Shown: piece after piece, positions 27,687 to 36,744 of the stretch
How the letters are laid out: every line of letters starts with the position of its first letter
Position numbering within the stretch: the first letter of the stretch is position 1
Source of the DNA: JADJOY01 sp016713535 [NCBI: Deltaproteobacteria bacterium]
GTDB lineage: Bacteria; JADJOY01
Direction of reading: 5' to 3'
Assembly: GCA_016713535.1 (NCBI GenBank)
Contig: JADJOY010000007.1
Span: 132,542-196,541 of the forward strand
DNA length: 64,000 nucleotides
The notes under the pieces: generated by a model
What the model saw: only the letters and a program-made list of their open reading frames with translations
Database searches by the model: none
What the model was told of the DNA's origin: nothing
Program-made: the position numbers and the translations under genes

Positions 27687-27853
27687 TCCGCCGGAAAGCG
27701 GCGCGCGTCGGCGGATAGTCGGCGCGCGCCGTCGGATTCGTGTCGCGCCGCGCGCGTTGGTCGAGCCGCGGCGCGCGCTGTATGTTGCGAACCCTCACCG
27801 TCCGTGCGCGCTGCCGGCGCGCGGACGCTCTTCCGTTCGGCACGCGTGTCCCC

Positions 27854-29514
27854 GTGCAACCGCGCCCGTCCGCCGATTCCGAGCCGCTGAGCTCCGCCGA
27901 GCTCAACGCCGTGCTCACGTCACGCCTCAGCGCGGCGCGTGGTGGCCCGGGCGACGCACCAGGCCCGGCGTCCGATCGCGAGCTCTTCCGGCGCATGCCG
28001 GGCTCCGCCCTCGGGAGCATCGTCGAGACCGAGATCGACGAGATCACTCGGCGCACCGACGACCTGCTGTTCCCGATCGACGGGGAGGCGGACCGCTCGG
28101 CCGGATCCGCGGCGCCATCAAGCGCACGGTACGGCGCCTCGGCCTCCACTACCTGATCCGCCAGACCGAGATGAACAAGCGTCTGGCGCGGTCGGTGGCC
28201 GCGATCCAGTCCTACCTCGATCATGGGCTGGCCGCGCTCGAGCGCGCCGATCATCGCCAGCTCGCCCGGTGCGAGGCCCTCGAGGCCCGGCTGCTCGAAG
28301 CCGCCGGGCCGCGGGGGGGGCGAGGAGGGGGCGGGCCGGGGGCGCTCGTCGCGCGCTCCGAGGAGAGCGCTCGCGCCGTCGACGAGGGCCGGCGCCAATC
28401 CGCCGCCGTGCTCGAGCGCCTCGACGTCGGCGAGCGCAGGCTCGCCGAGGACCTCGCGAAGCGCGACGCGTGGCTGCTATCCCTCGAGGGCCAGCTCCGC
28501 GCGGTGCTCGAGGACGTGCGCGCTCAGATCCGCGAGCGCGACGGCTGGATCGAGTCGACGCGCCGCACGGTCGACGAGGCACTCGCCGAGCTGCACAGCT
28601 TCGCCTCGGGACGCGACGAGTGGCTGCGGAGTCTGGAAGCGCGCCTCCTCGAGCACCGCGGCGACGTGGAGCGCCAGTCCACGGACCGGGATCAGTGGCT
28701 CGCGCGGCTCGAGTCGTCGGTGGGCGAGCTACGCCGCGAGACCGAGCTCGGGCTCGAGAGTCGTGACCAGTGGCTACGAGCGCTGGAGGGGTCGATCCGC
28801 GCCGTCGGCCTGCGGGCCCCGGGCGCGACGCACGCCCTCGGCGCCGAGACCGACGTCCCCGAGGACACCTGGATCGTGGCGGCTCGCACCGCGGCGACGC
28901 CAGCGGTCGAGTCCCTCGGTGCGCCTCCGCGCTCGGCCACCCCCGCCGCGCCCGACCCCTCGACCAGCCAGCTCGAGACCACGCGGGCGTTGCTGACCGA
29001 CGTCGCCGAGCTGCGCCCCCGCTCGAAGGTGGCGGCGGAGCTCGAGCCGCTCCGCGAGCGCCTCGCCGGACGCCGCAAGGTCGTGGACGTCGGCTGTGGC
29101 GAGGGGCATGCGCTCGCGTTCCTCCGCGACCTGGGAGTCACGGCCGAGGGTGTCGATCTCGACGCACGGGCTGTGGCCACGTGCAGGGCCGAGGGCTTCG
29201 CCGCGGTCCACGCCGACGCGATCGACTACCTCGGGAGCGATCGAGCTCGAGGCGAAGTCGACGCGATCGTGTGCTTGCACCTGATCGAGCACCTCGACGT
29301 GAACCCGGCGCTCGAGCTGTTGATCGCCTTCGCGAAGGCACTGCCTCCCGGGGGGCTGCTCGTCCTCGCAACCCCCAACCCCGAGAGCGCGAGCACCCAG
29401 CTCGTCCACTTCTGGCGCGACCTAGGGCACGTACGGCCTTACCCCCGCATCACCCTGGAGCGAATCCTCACCAAGCTCGGGTTCGCCGTCGAGGCTGCGC
29501 CCTCGGCTGGCTGA
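27854..29514 (+). CDS. Coiled-coil SAM methyltransferase, frameshifted
   Basis: Surface-polysaccharide type methyltransferase broken by an apparent 1-base deletion. From GTG 27854 the first frame reads SSAELNAVLTSRLSAARGG to DDLLFPIDGEADRS; near 28085-28115 the text continues one frame back as GRIRGAIKRTVRRLGLHYL and runs to 29514, the usual continuation in this group. The middle is a coiled coil with five units of exactly 25 codons beginning RDxW (28462, 28537, 28612, 28687, 28762). The C-terminal domain has SAM motif I VVDVGCGEGHALAF and a downstream HLIEHL. It ends soon after the Rossmann core, so the tail may also be shortened. Sequencing error is an alternative explanation of the shift. 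Confidence 0.72.
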
Positions 29515-29861
29515 GTCCTCGCGGGCCCGGGGCCGGACCCGGGCCTCGGGCGACCTGCCCGATGGGTGCCCCGCGGGCGTTCGTGTGCAACGGTCGAGGA
29601 TCGTCACTTGCTGTCGCGGCGTTGACGGCGTGGCTCAGCGCGGCCTGCCCGTCCCGACCCCGCGACGGGGCCACCGAGCCTTCCAGTACTCGCCCGCGCG
29701 CGTGGACTACGGAATCACGAAGGATTTCCGGATGGCCGAGACGAATTGACGCCCGGTCCCGGTGCTCGCCCGGACCCGACGAGCGGCAAGCTCCTTGCTT
29801 TGATCCTCGACTCGGCTCGTCCCGCCAGCCGTCCGGCCCGTCCCCGCGAGCCCCTTGGTCC
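29515..29861. other. 347-bp gap before the NHL protein
   Basis: No gene supported. It starts with a GC-rich inverted repeat (arms GGCCCGGG and CCCGGGCC, about 29524-29545) just after the methyltransferase stop, possibly a terminator without a T-tract. No clear promoter for the NHL gene was found. Confidence 0.4.
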
Positions 29862-32800
29862 ATGCCCTCGATCGCCCGCCGACCCCAGGATCTCCTCCTC
29901 GGGGCGTGGCTCGCGGCCGCGCTGACGCTCGCCACGGGCTCCAACGCGGCCGTGAACCCACAGGCCGACGCCGCCCTGGGCCAGCCGAGCTTCGTCGCCA
30001 ACATCCTCAACCAGACCTCGAGCCAGAGCCTCTTCTTCCCGTACGACGTCGCCCGCGACGGCTCGGTCGGGAACACCCGGCTCTACGTCGTCGACAACTT
30101 CAACAACAGGGTCCTCGGCTACGAGTGCGCCGGTAGCAACTGTGTCCTCGGCAACGACGCCGCCGCGGTGAAGGTGTTCGGACAAGCCGGCATGACCGGC
30201 TTCTATTCCAACGGCGGCGTCGGCGGCGCGGTCACGGCGAGCACGCTGAGCTCGCCGCGGGGCGTCGCGGTCGATGCGTCCGGCACGCTCTACGTCGCGG
30301 ACACCTCGAACAACCGCGTGCTCGTCTTCCAGAACCCGTGGTCCGACGCGGTCGCGGACGTGGTGATCGGTCAGACCGGCATGGGCGCGGCGTCGGCCGG
30401 CTCGACCCTGGCCAAGCTGCGCGCTCCGGAAGGGGTGTTCGTCGACGCCGGCGGTGCCTTGTGGATCGCCGACACCGGCAACCACCGGGTGCTCAAGTTC
30501 ACGAGCATCGCCACCGGCGCCACCGCCGCGTTCGCGATCGGTGGCTCGGGTGCGGCGAGCGCCACCACGATGTCGAGCCCCAAGGACGTCGCGGTCGACG
30601 CCTCGGGTTGGCTGTACGTCGCCGACTGGGGCTTCAGCCGCGTGCTCGGGTTCTCGGCTCCGGGCTCGGGGGCCACCGCGAGCGTCGTGCTCGGGCATGG
30701 CGGTAGCTTCACCAACGGCTCCGCCAACCACGGCGGGGTGAGCGCCGCGAGCCTCGGCCTTCCCGAGAAGCTCGGCTTCGACGCGGCCGGCCGGTTGTGG
30801 GTGTCGGACACCGGCAACCACCGCGTCCTCGAGTACGACAACCCCCACGTCGCGGGCAACGCGACGCGCGTCTTCGGCCAGGCCGATCGCGGTCAGAACG
30901 CGACGTTCGCGACCAACGTCACCGACGCGCCCGACGGCTTCCCGAACGCGCTCGGCATGAACGGCCCGCGCGGCATGGCCTTCGACGGCAACGGCACGAT
31001 GTGGCTCTGTGACCACGACTCGAGCCGCGTGCTCGCCTTCGACAATCCGATCGGCGGCAGCTCGGCTGCGCTGGTCGCGGATCGCGCCCTCGGCAAGAGC
31101 GTGTTCGTGGACGCCGCCGCGAACGTCGCCACGTCGCGCTCGATGAACAACCCGACGGGTGTGGCGGTCGACCGCTCGGTGTCGCCCAACCGGGTGTGGG
31201 TCGCCGACATCGGCAACAACCGGGCGCTGGGCTTTCCGTCGTCGTCGCCGGCGCCCACCAACCAGGCCGCGAGCAAGCTGCTCGGCCAGGCGAGCTTCAC
31301 GGCGAGCGCCACCAACGCCGGAATCAACGGCTCGCTGCAGAACGCCGCCAACGCCGTGGCGAGCGCGACGTCGCTCTTCTTCCCCGAGGGAGTGGCGGTC
31401 GACCGCTTCGGCAACGTCTACGTCGCCGACACCTCGAACAGCCGCGTGCTCGAATACGACGACCCCTTCGCCCGTGACGCCACGGCGGACACCGTCCTCG
31501 GGCAGAGCAGCTTCACCGCTCGCAACCCGTCCTATCCGTACGGAAACGCCGCGAGCCTCGCCGGCCCGCGCGGGCTCGCGATCGCGCCCGACGATGACCT
31601 GTGGGTCGCCGACACCCTCGACCATCGAGTCGTACGCTTCGCCAACGCGCCCAACCAGCCCGCCACCGGCGGCACCGCCAACCTGGTGCTGGGCCAGGCG
31701 TCGTTCGCATCGTCACAGACGTTCCCGGCCTACACCTCGGGCTGCAGCGCCACCCGCATGAACGCGCCGGGGGGCGTCCACGTCGGCCCGAGCGGACGCG
31801 CCTACGTCGCCGACTCGATGAACCACCGCGTGCTGGTGTTCGAGCCGCCGTTCTCGAACGGCATGGCGGCCGACTTCGTGATCGGTCAGACGAGCCTGAC
31901 GAGCTGCAACGCCAATCGCGGCGGCGCGGCCTCCGCCGCGACGCTGAACGAGCCGCGCGCCGTGCTCGAGGACGACGCCGGCAACCTGTACGTCGCCGAC
32001 TACGGCAACAATCGGGTGGTGGTCCACGAGGCGCCGTTCGGCGGTGGCGACTTCGTTGCCGACGACGTGCTCGGCCAGCCCGACTTCACCAGCAACACGT
32101 ACATTCCGGCGGGGCCGGACAGCCTCTACAACCCGTCCGGGCTCGCGCTCGACGACTCGAACCATCTGTTCGTCGCCGATCGCGAAGGCAGCCGGGTCAC
32201 TCGCTACGTCGTGGACGGTGCGCCGACGGTCCTGCTCGACCCCATCGCGTCGCCGATCGTGGCGGGCCAGTTCCTGTCGCTGTCCGGCGCCGGCTTCACC
32301 GCTGGCTCGGTGATCCAGGTCTTCGTCGCCACCTCGTCGGGGATCCAGAGCTACGGCCCGTACGCGCCCAACAACTGGGCCACGGGGTACCTGATATGGC
32401 TGGTCGATCCGACGATCGAGCTCGGCGTGGGCTTCGCGACCATCGTCGTGATCAACACCGATCAGGGCTACATCCAGTCGAACCCGGAGGGCCAGCTCCT
32501 CTACGGCGATCCAGCGCGCAACATGCCCACCATCACCGCGGTGAACGGCGTGGCGCTCTCTGCGGCCGACCCGTCGGTGCCTCTCGCCAACGTCACCACG
32601 CAGCTCGCGCAGGGCTCCACCGTGACGCTGGGGGGGACCGGCTTCTCGAGCCCACTCGTCAACCTCTACACCGCCCAGGGCAACCTCGGCCCGCTGACAC
32701 CCCAGGCGGGGGCCACCTCCCCCCAGATCCGTGTCACGATCCCCGCCAACGCGCCCACCGGACCGGGCTCGCTCGAGGTGGTGAACTCGCCCTACACCGG

Positions 32801-33152
32801 CAACGTGAAGTCGAACGCCGTGTCGGTTCCCATCGGCGAGCCGCTCGACATCACCTCGGTCAGCCAGAGCGGCGGGACCGTGACCGTCGACGGCAGCGGC
32901 TTCTCGACGCTCACCGTGATCAACCTCTTCGCCAGCAACGGCGCAGGCGGCGTCACCAACTTGGGCGGGCTCGACGGCAGCGGCGCGGGACGCGTACCGA
33001 TCACGTTCGTGTCGAGCTCGCGCTTCACGTTCACGGTGCCCAGCGCGGCAAAGTCCGGGAAGGCGTTCGTCGAGGCGCTGAATCCGCCGTTCATCCCGGC
33101 CAGCTCGACCGGCAACGATGCGCAGGGCGCTTTCACGCTGATCACTCCCTGA
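29862..33152 (+). CDS. Secreted NHL-repeat protein with IPT/TIG tail, paralogue 3
   Basis: 1096 residues with a signal peptide (LLLGAWLAAALTLATGSNAA). Residues about 45-785 hold twelve NHL-type repeats of the form P-G-VAVD-G-LYVAD-NNRVL, enough for two six-bladed propellers; many blades end in an LGQ or IGQ segment. The last 310 residues are three IPT/TIG-type units related to those of the neighbours (SGAGFTAGSVIQVF, STVTLGGTGFSSPLVNLY, GTVTVDGSGFSTLTVINLF), ending NPPFIPASSTG and AFTLITP. The tail lacks the cysteine pair. Probably a surface or extracellular binding protein. Confidence 0.85.
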   Translation: MPSIARRPQDLLLGAWLAAALTLATGSNAAVNPQADAALGQPSFVANILNQTSSQSLFFPYDVARDGSVGNTRLYVVDNFNNRVLGYECAGSNCVLGNDAAAVKVFGQAGMTGFYSNGGVGGAVTASTLSSPRGVAVDASGTLYVADTSNNRVLVFQNPWSDAVADVVIGQTGMGAASAGSTLAKLRAPEGVFVDAGGALWIADTGNHRVLKFTSIATGATAAFAIGGSGAASATTMSSPKDVAVDASGWLYVADWGFSRVLGFSAPGSGATASVVLGHGGSFTNGSANHGGVSAASLGLPEKLGFDAAGRLWVSDTGNHRVLEYDNPHVAGNATRVFGQADRGQNATFATNVTDAPDGFPNALGMNGPRGMAFDGNGTMWLCDHDSSRVLAFDNPIGGSSAALVADRALGKSVFVDAAANVATSRSMNNPTGVAVDRSVSPNRVWVADIGNNRALGFPSSSPAPTNQAASKLLGQASFTASATNAGINGSLQNAANAVASATSLFFPEGVAVDRFGNVYVADTSNSRVLEYDDPFARDATADTVLGQSSFTARNPSYPYGNAASLAGPRGLAIAPDDDLWVADTLDHRVVRFANAPNQPATGGTANLVLGQASFASSQTFPAYTSGCSATRMNAPGGVHVGPSGRAYVADSMNHRVLVFEPPFSNGMAADFVIGQTSLTSCNANRGGAASAATLNEPRAVLEDDAGNLYVADYGNNRVVVHEAPFGGGDFVADDVLGQPDFTSNTYIPAGPDSLYNPSGLALDDSNHLFVADREGSRVTRYVVDGAPTVLLDPIASPIVAGQFLSLSGAGFTAGSVIQVFVATSSGIQSYGPYAPNNWATGYLIWLVDPTIELGVGFATIVVINTDQGYIQSNPEGQLLYGDPARNMPTITAVNGVALSAADPSVPLANVTTQLAQGSTVTLGGTGFSSPLVNLYTAQGNLGPLTPQAGATSPQIRVTIPANAPTGPGSLEVVNSPYTGNVKSNAVSVPIGEPLDITSVSQSGGTVTVDGSGFSTLTVINLFASNGAGGVTNLGGLDGSGAGRVPITFVSSSRFTFTVPSAAKSGKAFVEALNPPFIPASSTGNDAQGAFTLITP

Positions 33153-33214
33153 GCGCGCCGGATGACGGCCGTCCGCGGGTGCTCGGCGAGGGGCGTCCCG
33201 TGAGGGGCGTTTTG

Positions 33215-33244
33215 TTGACGGGTGCGGAGCCTGCCTGGTACCGT
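33215..33244 (+). promoter_or_regulatory. Possible promoter for IPT/TIG paralogue 4
   Basis: TTGACG (33215-33220), 18 bp, then TACCGT (33239-33244) preceded by TG, an extended -10 pattern. It would give a leader of about 35 bases before ATG 33286. Moderately convincing only. Confidence 0.38.
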
Positions 33245-33285
33245 CGAGTGGGTGGACTCCGCCGAGAGGCTTGGCTGGAAATATC

Positions 33286-34920
33286 ATGAATCAAAGACAT
33301 TTTTGGTTGATCGGTGACGTGCGGTCGTGGCTCGGAGGCGGGCGTTGCGGTGCCCGCGCACGAGCCAGTGCCCCGCTCCTCGCGCTGGCCATCGCGCTGC
33401 TCGGCACGAGCAGCGCTCGCGCCGCGGTGGTCACGGACACGCTCGATCCGATCCCGGGGACGACCAACCAGGCGCCGCTCAACCTGAAGCAGACGGCTCC
33501 CGCGCCGGCCGGCCCGGTGAATCAGACGATGACGGTGCAGAGCGGAAGCACCATCGACGTGGCGTACGACACCAACACCGGCGTGCTCACGGTCACCAAC
33601 GCCAACCTGATCGGCAACAACCTCACCTTCACGTTCGGCCCCTTCGTGCACCCATGCGTTCGCAACGCCTTGGTCAGCATCGACACCGCGAGCGCGCAGT
33701 ACCCGCCGCAGGGCCAGGTCGACAACCAGGGCAACTTCTCGATGCTGGTGCCGGTCAAGTTCTCCGGCAAGGTCGGGAACAACTGCAACGGGGACGAGGT
33801 CCAGTACAACCAGACCGTCAACACCCCGATGCAGGGGAATTTCACGTACGACGCCGAGTCGGGGTTCATGCAGCTCACCGACTTCGAGACCGTCGGCACC
33901 ATCCCGCCGCTCACCTTCAACTACTCGACCTTCACCTACGAGCTCAGCGGCACGGTGATGTTCAACTTCTCGGGTGGCGTGAGCCTCGACGCGCTCCCGG
34001 GCTCGCAGCAAGTGGGTAGTGCGATCTCGCTGACGGGCGCGGGGATCACGTCCGGCTCGCTGCTCAAGATCTTCGTCGCGACGTCGAACGGCGTGGTCGA
34101 CGTGATCCCGAACGGGCTCGCGCCCACGTCCACCACCTACTCCACGTGGAGCGGCACCTTGCCGTTCCCGTGGCCAGTCGGCGGTCAGAGCGCCAACATC
34201 CTCGGCAACGGCTTCATCTCGATGTTCCTGGTGCGCTCCGACAAAGGGTTCGACTCGAGCAACCTGCAGGGCGCGGTGCTGCTCGGGAACGCCGGCCTGG
34301 GCGTGCCGAGCATCACGCAGCTCGGCGGCGTCGACCTGAGCGCCACCAGCTCGCAGCTCTCGATCGCGACCGCCAACGTCGAGGGCGTGATCGCGCGCGC
34401 GGCGCCGCTCACCATCACCGGCTCCGGCTTCACCAGCCCCGTGGTGAACATCTTCACCGCGAGCGGCAACGTCGGGCCGCTCACGCCGACGTCCTCGAAC
34501 GGCACGACGGTCACGGTCGACATCCCGGGCGACGCTCCGATCGGGCCCGGCTCGGTCCAGGTCGTGAACGCGACCGGCAGCTTCTTCGCGTCGAACGCGG
34601 TGTCGATGCCGATCGGCGAGCTGGTCACCGTGAGCAGCGTGCAGGTGAACGGCGACACGATCACCGTGAACGGCACCGGATTCAACTCGCTCACGGTCAT
34701 CAACCTGTTCGCGGGGAGCGGCGGGAACGTGATCAACGCGGGAGGCCTGAACGGCGGCGCGCCCAACATTCCGCTCAGCCTCGTGGACAACACCCAGTTC
34801 ACGTTCACCCGCCCCAATGGGCTCGACGCGGGCAACGCCTTCGTCGAGGCGATCAACCCGCCCTTCATCCCGTTCGCCTCGTCCGGAACGAACCCGGCGG
34901 GCGCCTTCGTGTTGCCGTGA
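33286..34920 (+). CDS. Secreted IPT/TIG-like repeat protein, paralogue 4
   Basis: 544 residues. Signal peptide around PLLALAIALLGTSSARAA, then the family opening DPIPGTTNQAPL, an N-terminal beta domain with its own cysteines (HPCVRN, NNCNGD), and three IPT/TIG-type units (AISLTGAGITSGSLLKIF, PLTITGSGFTSPVVNIF, DTITVNGTGFNSLTVINLF), ending NPPFIPFASSG and AFVLP. The cysteine pair of paralogues 1 and 2 in the middle unit is replaced by Val and Ala. ATG 33286 chosen over TTG 33271; the first codons are unusually AT-rich. Confidence 0.8.
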   Translation: MNQRHFWLIGDVRSWLGGGRCGARARASAPLLALAIALLGTSSARAAVVTDTLDPIPGTTNQAPLNLKQTAPAPAGPVNQTMTVQSGSTIDVAYDTNTGVLTVTNANLIGNNLTFTFGPFVHPCVRNALVSIDTASAQYPPQGQVDNQGNFSMLVPVKFSGKVGNNCNGDEVQYNQTVNTPMQGNFTYDAESGFMQLTDFETVGTIPPLTFNYSTFTYELSGTVMFNFSGGVSLDALPGSQQVGSAISLTGAGITSGSLLKIFVATSNGVVDVIPNGLAPTSTTYSTWSGTLPFPWPVGGQSANILGNGFISMFLVRSDKGFDSSNLQGAVLLGNAGLGVPSITQLGGVDLSATSSQLSIATANVEGVIARAAPLTITGSGFTSPVVNIFTASGNVGPLTPTSSNGTTVTVDIPGDAPIGPGSVQVVNATGSFFASNAVSMPIGELVTVSSVQVNGDTITVNGTGFNSLTVINLFAGSGGNVINAGGLNGGAPNIPLSLVDNTQFTFTRPNGLDAGNAFVEAINPPFIPFASSGTNPAGAFVLP

Positions 34921-35043
34921 GCGGCGGCCGCTGAGCGGTGGCTGGCCTTTACGGCCGGCCGTCGATCGAGCACGGTCTGGGGGAGGGGGTCGACCCCGCC
35001 CCCGGTTTCGTTCCAGCCCCCGCGCTCTGCGCTCCGACCGATC

Positions 35044-36744
35044 ATGGACGCCTTCCGCGTTCGCCTCAGCCACGTCAGCCGCTCCTACCAGATCTATCCG
35101 AGCCCGTGGCGCAAGCTCGCCGCGCTGCTCCTCGGTGGGCGCCTGGGCGGCAAGCCGGCGCAGATCACCGCGGTCCGCGACCTGTCGTTCACGCTCGGCC
35201 CCGGCGAGGCGCTCGGGCTCATCGGTCCCAACGGCGCGGGCAAGTCGACGCTGCTGCGGTTGGTGGCCGGGATCGAGATGCCGAGCACCGGCACCGTCGA
35301 GGTGCGCGGGCGACTCGGCTCGATCCTGGAGCTCGGCGCGGGCTTCCATCCCGACTTCACGGGGGTGGAGAACGCGCGCCTCGGCTGTTCGCTGATCGGG
35401 CTCGGCAACGAGGAGACCGCGGAGGTGCTCCCCAGGATCCGCGAGTTCTCGGGCCTCGGGGACGCGATCGACTACCCGATCCGCACCTACAGCTCGGGCA
35501 TGTTCTTGAGGCTCGCGTTCAGCGTGGCCGCGCACGTCGCCCCGGACGTCCTGCTCATCGACGAGATCCTGTCGGTGGGCGACGCCGAGTTCCAGAACCG
35601 CTGTGTCAAGAAGATCGACGACTTCCGCTCGGCGGGCGTGACGCTGGTGTTCGCCAGCCACGACCTCGCCACGCTCACCCGCATCTGCGACCGCGCGCTC
35701 CTGCTGCGCCGCGGCGGCGTCGAGGCCGAAGGGCCACCCGAGCTGGTGTGCCGCACCTACCACGCCCTGGTCGCGCGCGGTGCCTTCGAGCACGACCGCG
35801 CCGCGGACTACCGCTCCACCGACACCGTCGGCGTCGGCGTGACCGACCACGGTACCTTCGAGGCGCTGGTCGCGTCGGTCGAGCTTCTCGACCCCGAGAG
35901 CCAGGCGCCCCTCTCGACCTGGCCGAGCGGCTCGCGGGTCACGATCCGGGTCCACGCGCTCTTCAGCCGCCGCGTCGCCGAGCCGGTGATCGGCATCCTC
36001 CTCAAGAACCGCCTCGGCATCGAGGTGTTCGGCACCAACACCCTGCTGCGCGGGCTCGAGTTGCCGGCCGGCGAGGAGCGCTCGGCGGTGACGGTGGACT
36101 TCACCGTCGCGCTGCCGCTCGGCGAGGGCGAATACGTGCTCACCGCCGCGGTGCACAGCACCTACAACGAGAACTACCACTGGGCCGAGGGCGTGCGGAC
36201 GATCCCGGTGGTGACGGCCACGCCCTCCAGCCGCGGTCTCCTCGACCTGCCGTGCGAGATCACCTGGCACGCCGAGCGCCTCGCCACGCGCGCCTACGGC
36301 GAGCGCCTCGAGGGCTCGGTGGCGGGCAAGGTCGGGAGCGAGGTCCAGGTCGGCAACCCGGCTCACCGCGCGTTCCTGGTGGATGGATGGTACGACGCCG
36401 AGGACTGGGGTCCCGTGGGCGCGGTGCGCTGGACTCGCAAGGAAGCGCGGCTCTTCCTGCGCATCCCCGTCGAGGCGAGCGCGCTCCACCTCGCGGGCTC
36501 GAACCCCGACCCAGAGCGCTGGCCGATGACCGGCCGCATCCGGATGTGTGGGGTCGAGCTCGGCCGCTACGACCTCGCCGCGAGCGGCGGCGGAACGAGC
36601 GTGGTGCCGATCCCGACCGAGCTGCGCGGCACGGTGGTCGAGGTCGACATCGTCGCCGACCAGCTCCAGCAGCCGAGCACCCTGCTCGGGGTCGACGATC
36701 ACCGCATGCTCGGCGCCGCCCTCACGCGGGTCTGGGCCGAATGA
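35044..36744 (+). CDS. wzt: O-antigen ABC exporter ATPase with C-terminal substrate domain
   Basis: ATPase of a polysaccharide ABC exporter. Walker A GPNGAGKST at 61-69, signature YSSGM at 149-153, Walker B LLIDE at 170-174 and H-loop ASHD define the nucleotide-binding domain of the Wzt/TagH group. Residues about 260-420 form the Wzt C-terminal beta sandwich that in related exporters recognises the capped end of the glycan. A further 119-residue segment (448-566, starting GWYDAEDWG) resembles modules in two nearby glycosyltransferases. Stop overlaps the next start (ATGA). The cognate permease lies at 40486 on the other strand. Confidence 0.9.
   Translation: MDAFRVRLSHVSRSYQIYPSPWRKLAALLLGGRLGGKPAQITAVRDLSFTLGPGEALGLIGPNGAGKSTLLRLVAGIEMPSTGTVEVRGRLGSILELGAGFHPDFTGVENARLGCSLIGLGNEETAEVLPRIREFSGLGDAIDYPIRTYSSGMFLRLAFSVAAHVAPDVLLIDEILSVGDAEFQNRCVKKIDDFRSAGVTLVFASHDLATLTRICDRALLLRRGGVEAEGPPELVCRTYHALVARGAFEHDRAADYRSTDTVGVGVTDHGTFEALVASVELLDPESQAPLSTWPSGSRVTIRVHALFSRRVAEPVIGILLKNRLGIEVFGTNTLLRGLELPAGEERSAVTVDFTVALPLGEGEYVLTAAVHSTYNENYHWAEGVRTIPVVTATPSSRGLLDLPCEITWHAERLATRAYGERLEGSVAGKVGSEVQVGNPAHRAFLVDGWYDAEDWGPVGAVRWTRKEARLFLRIPVEASALHLAGSNPDPERWPMTGRIRMCGVELGRYDLAASGGGTSVVPIPTELRGTVVEVDIVADQLQQPSTLLGVDDHRMLGAALTRVWAE

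Noticed and set aside
28770-29860. A very long open frame upstream of the NHL protein
   Set aside because: The frame is open because of GC bias; the sequence there is antisense-like and the methyltransferase is coded in another frame. The signal peptide marks the start at 29862.
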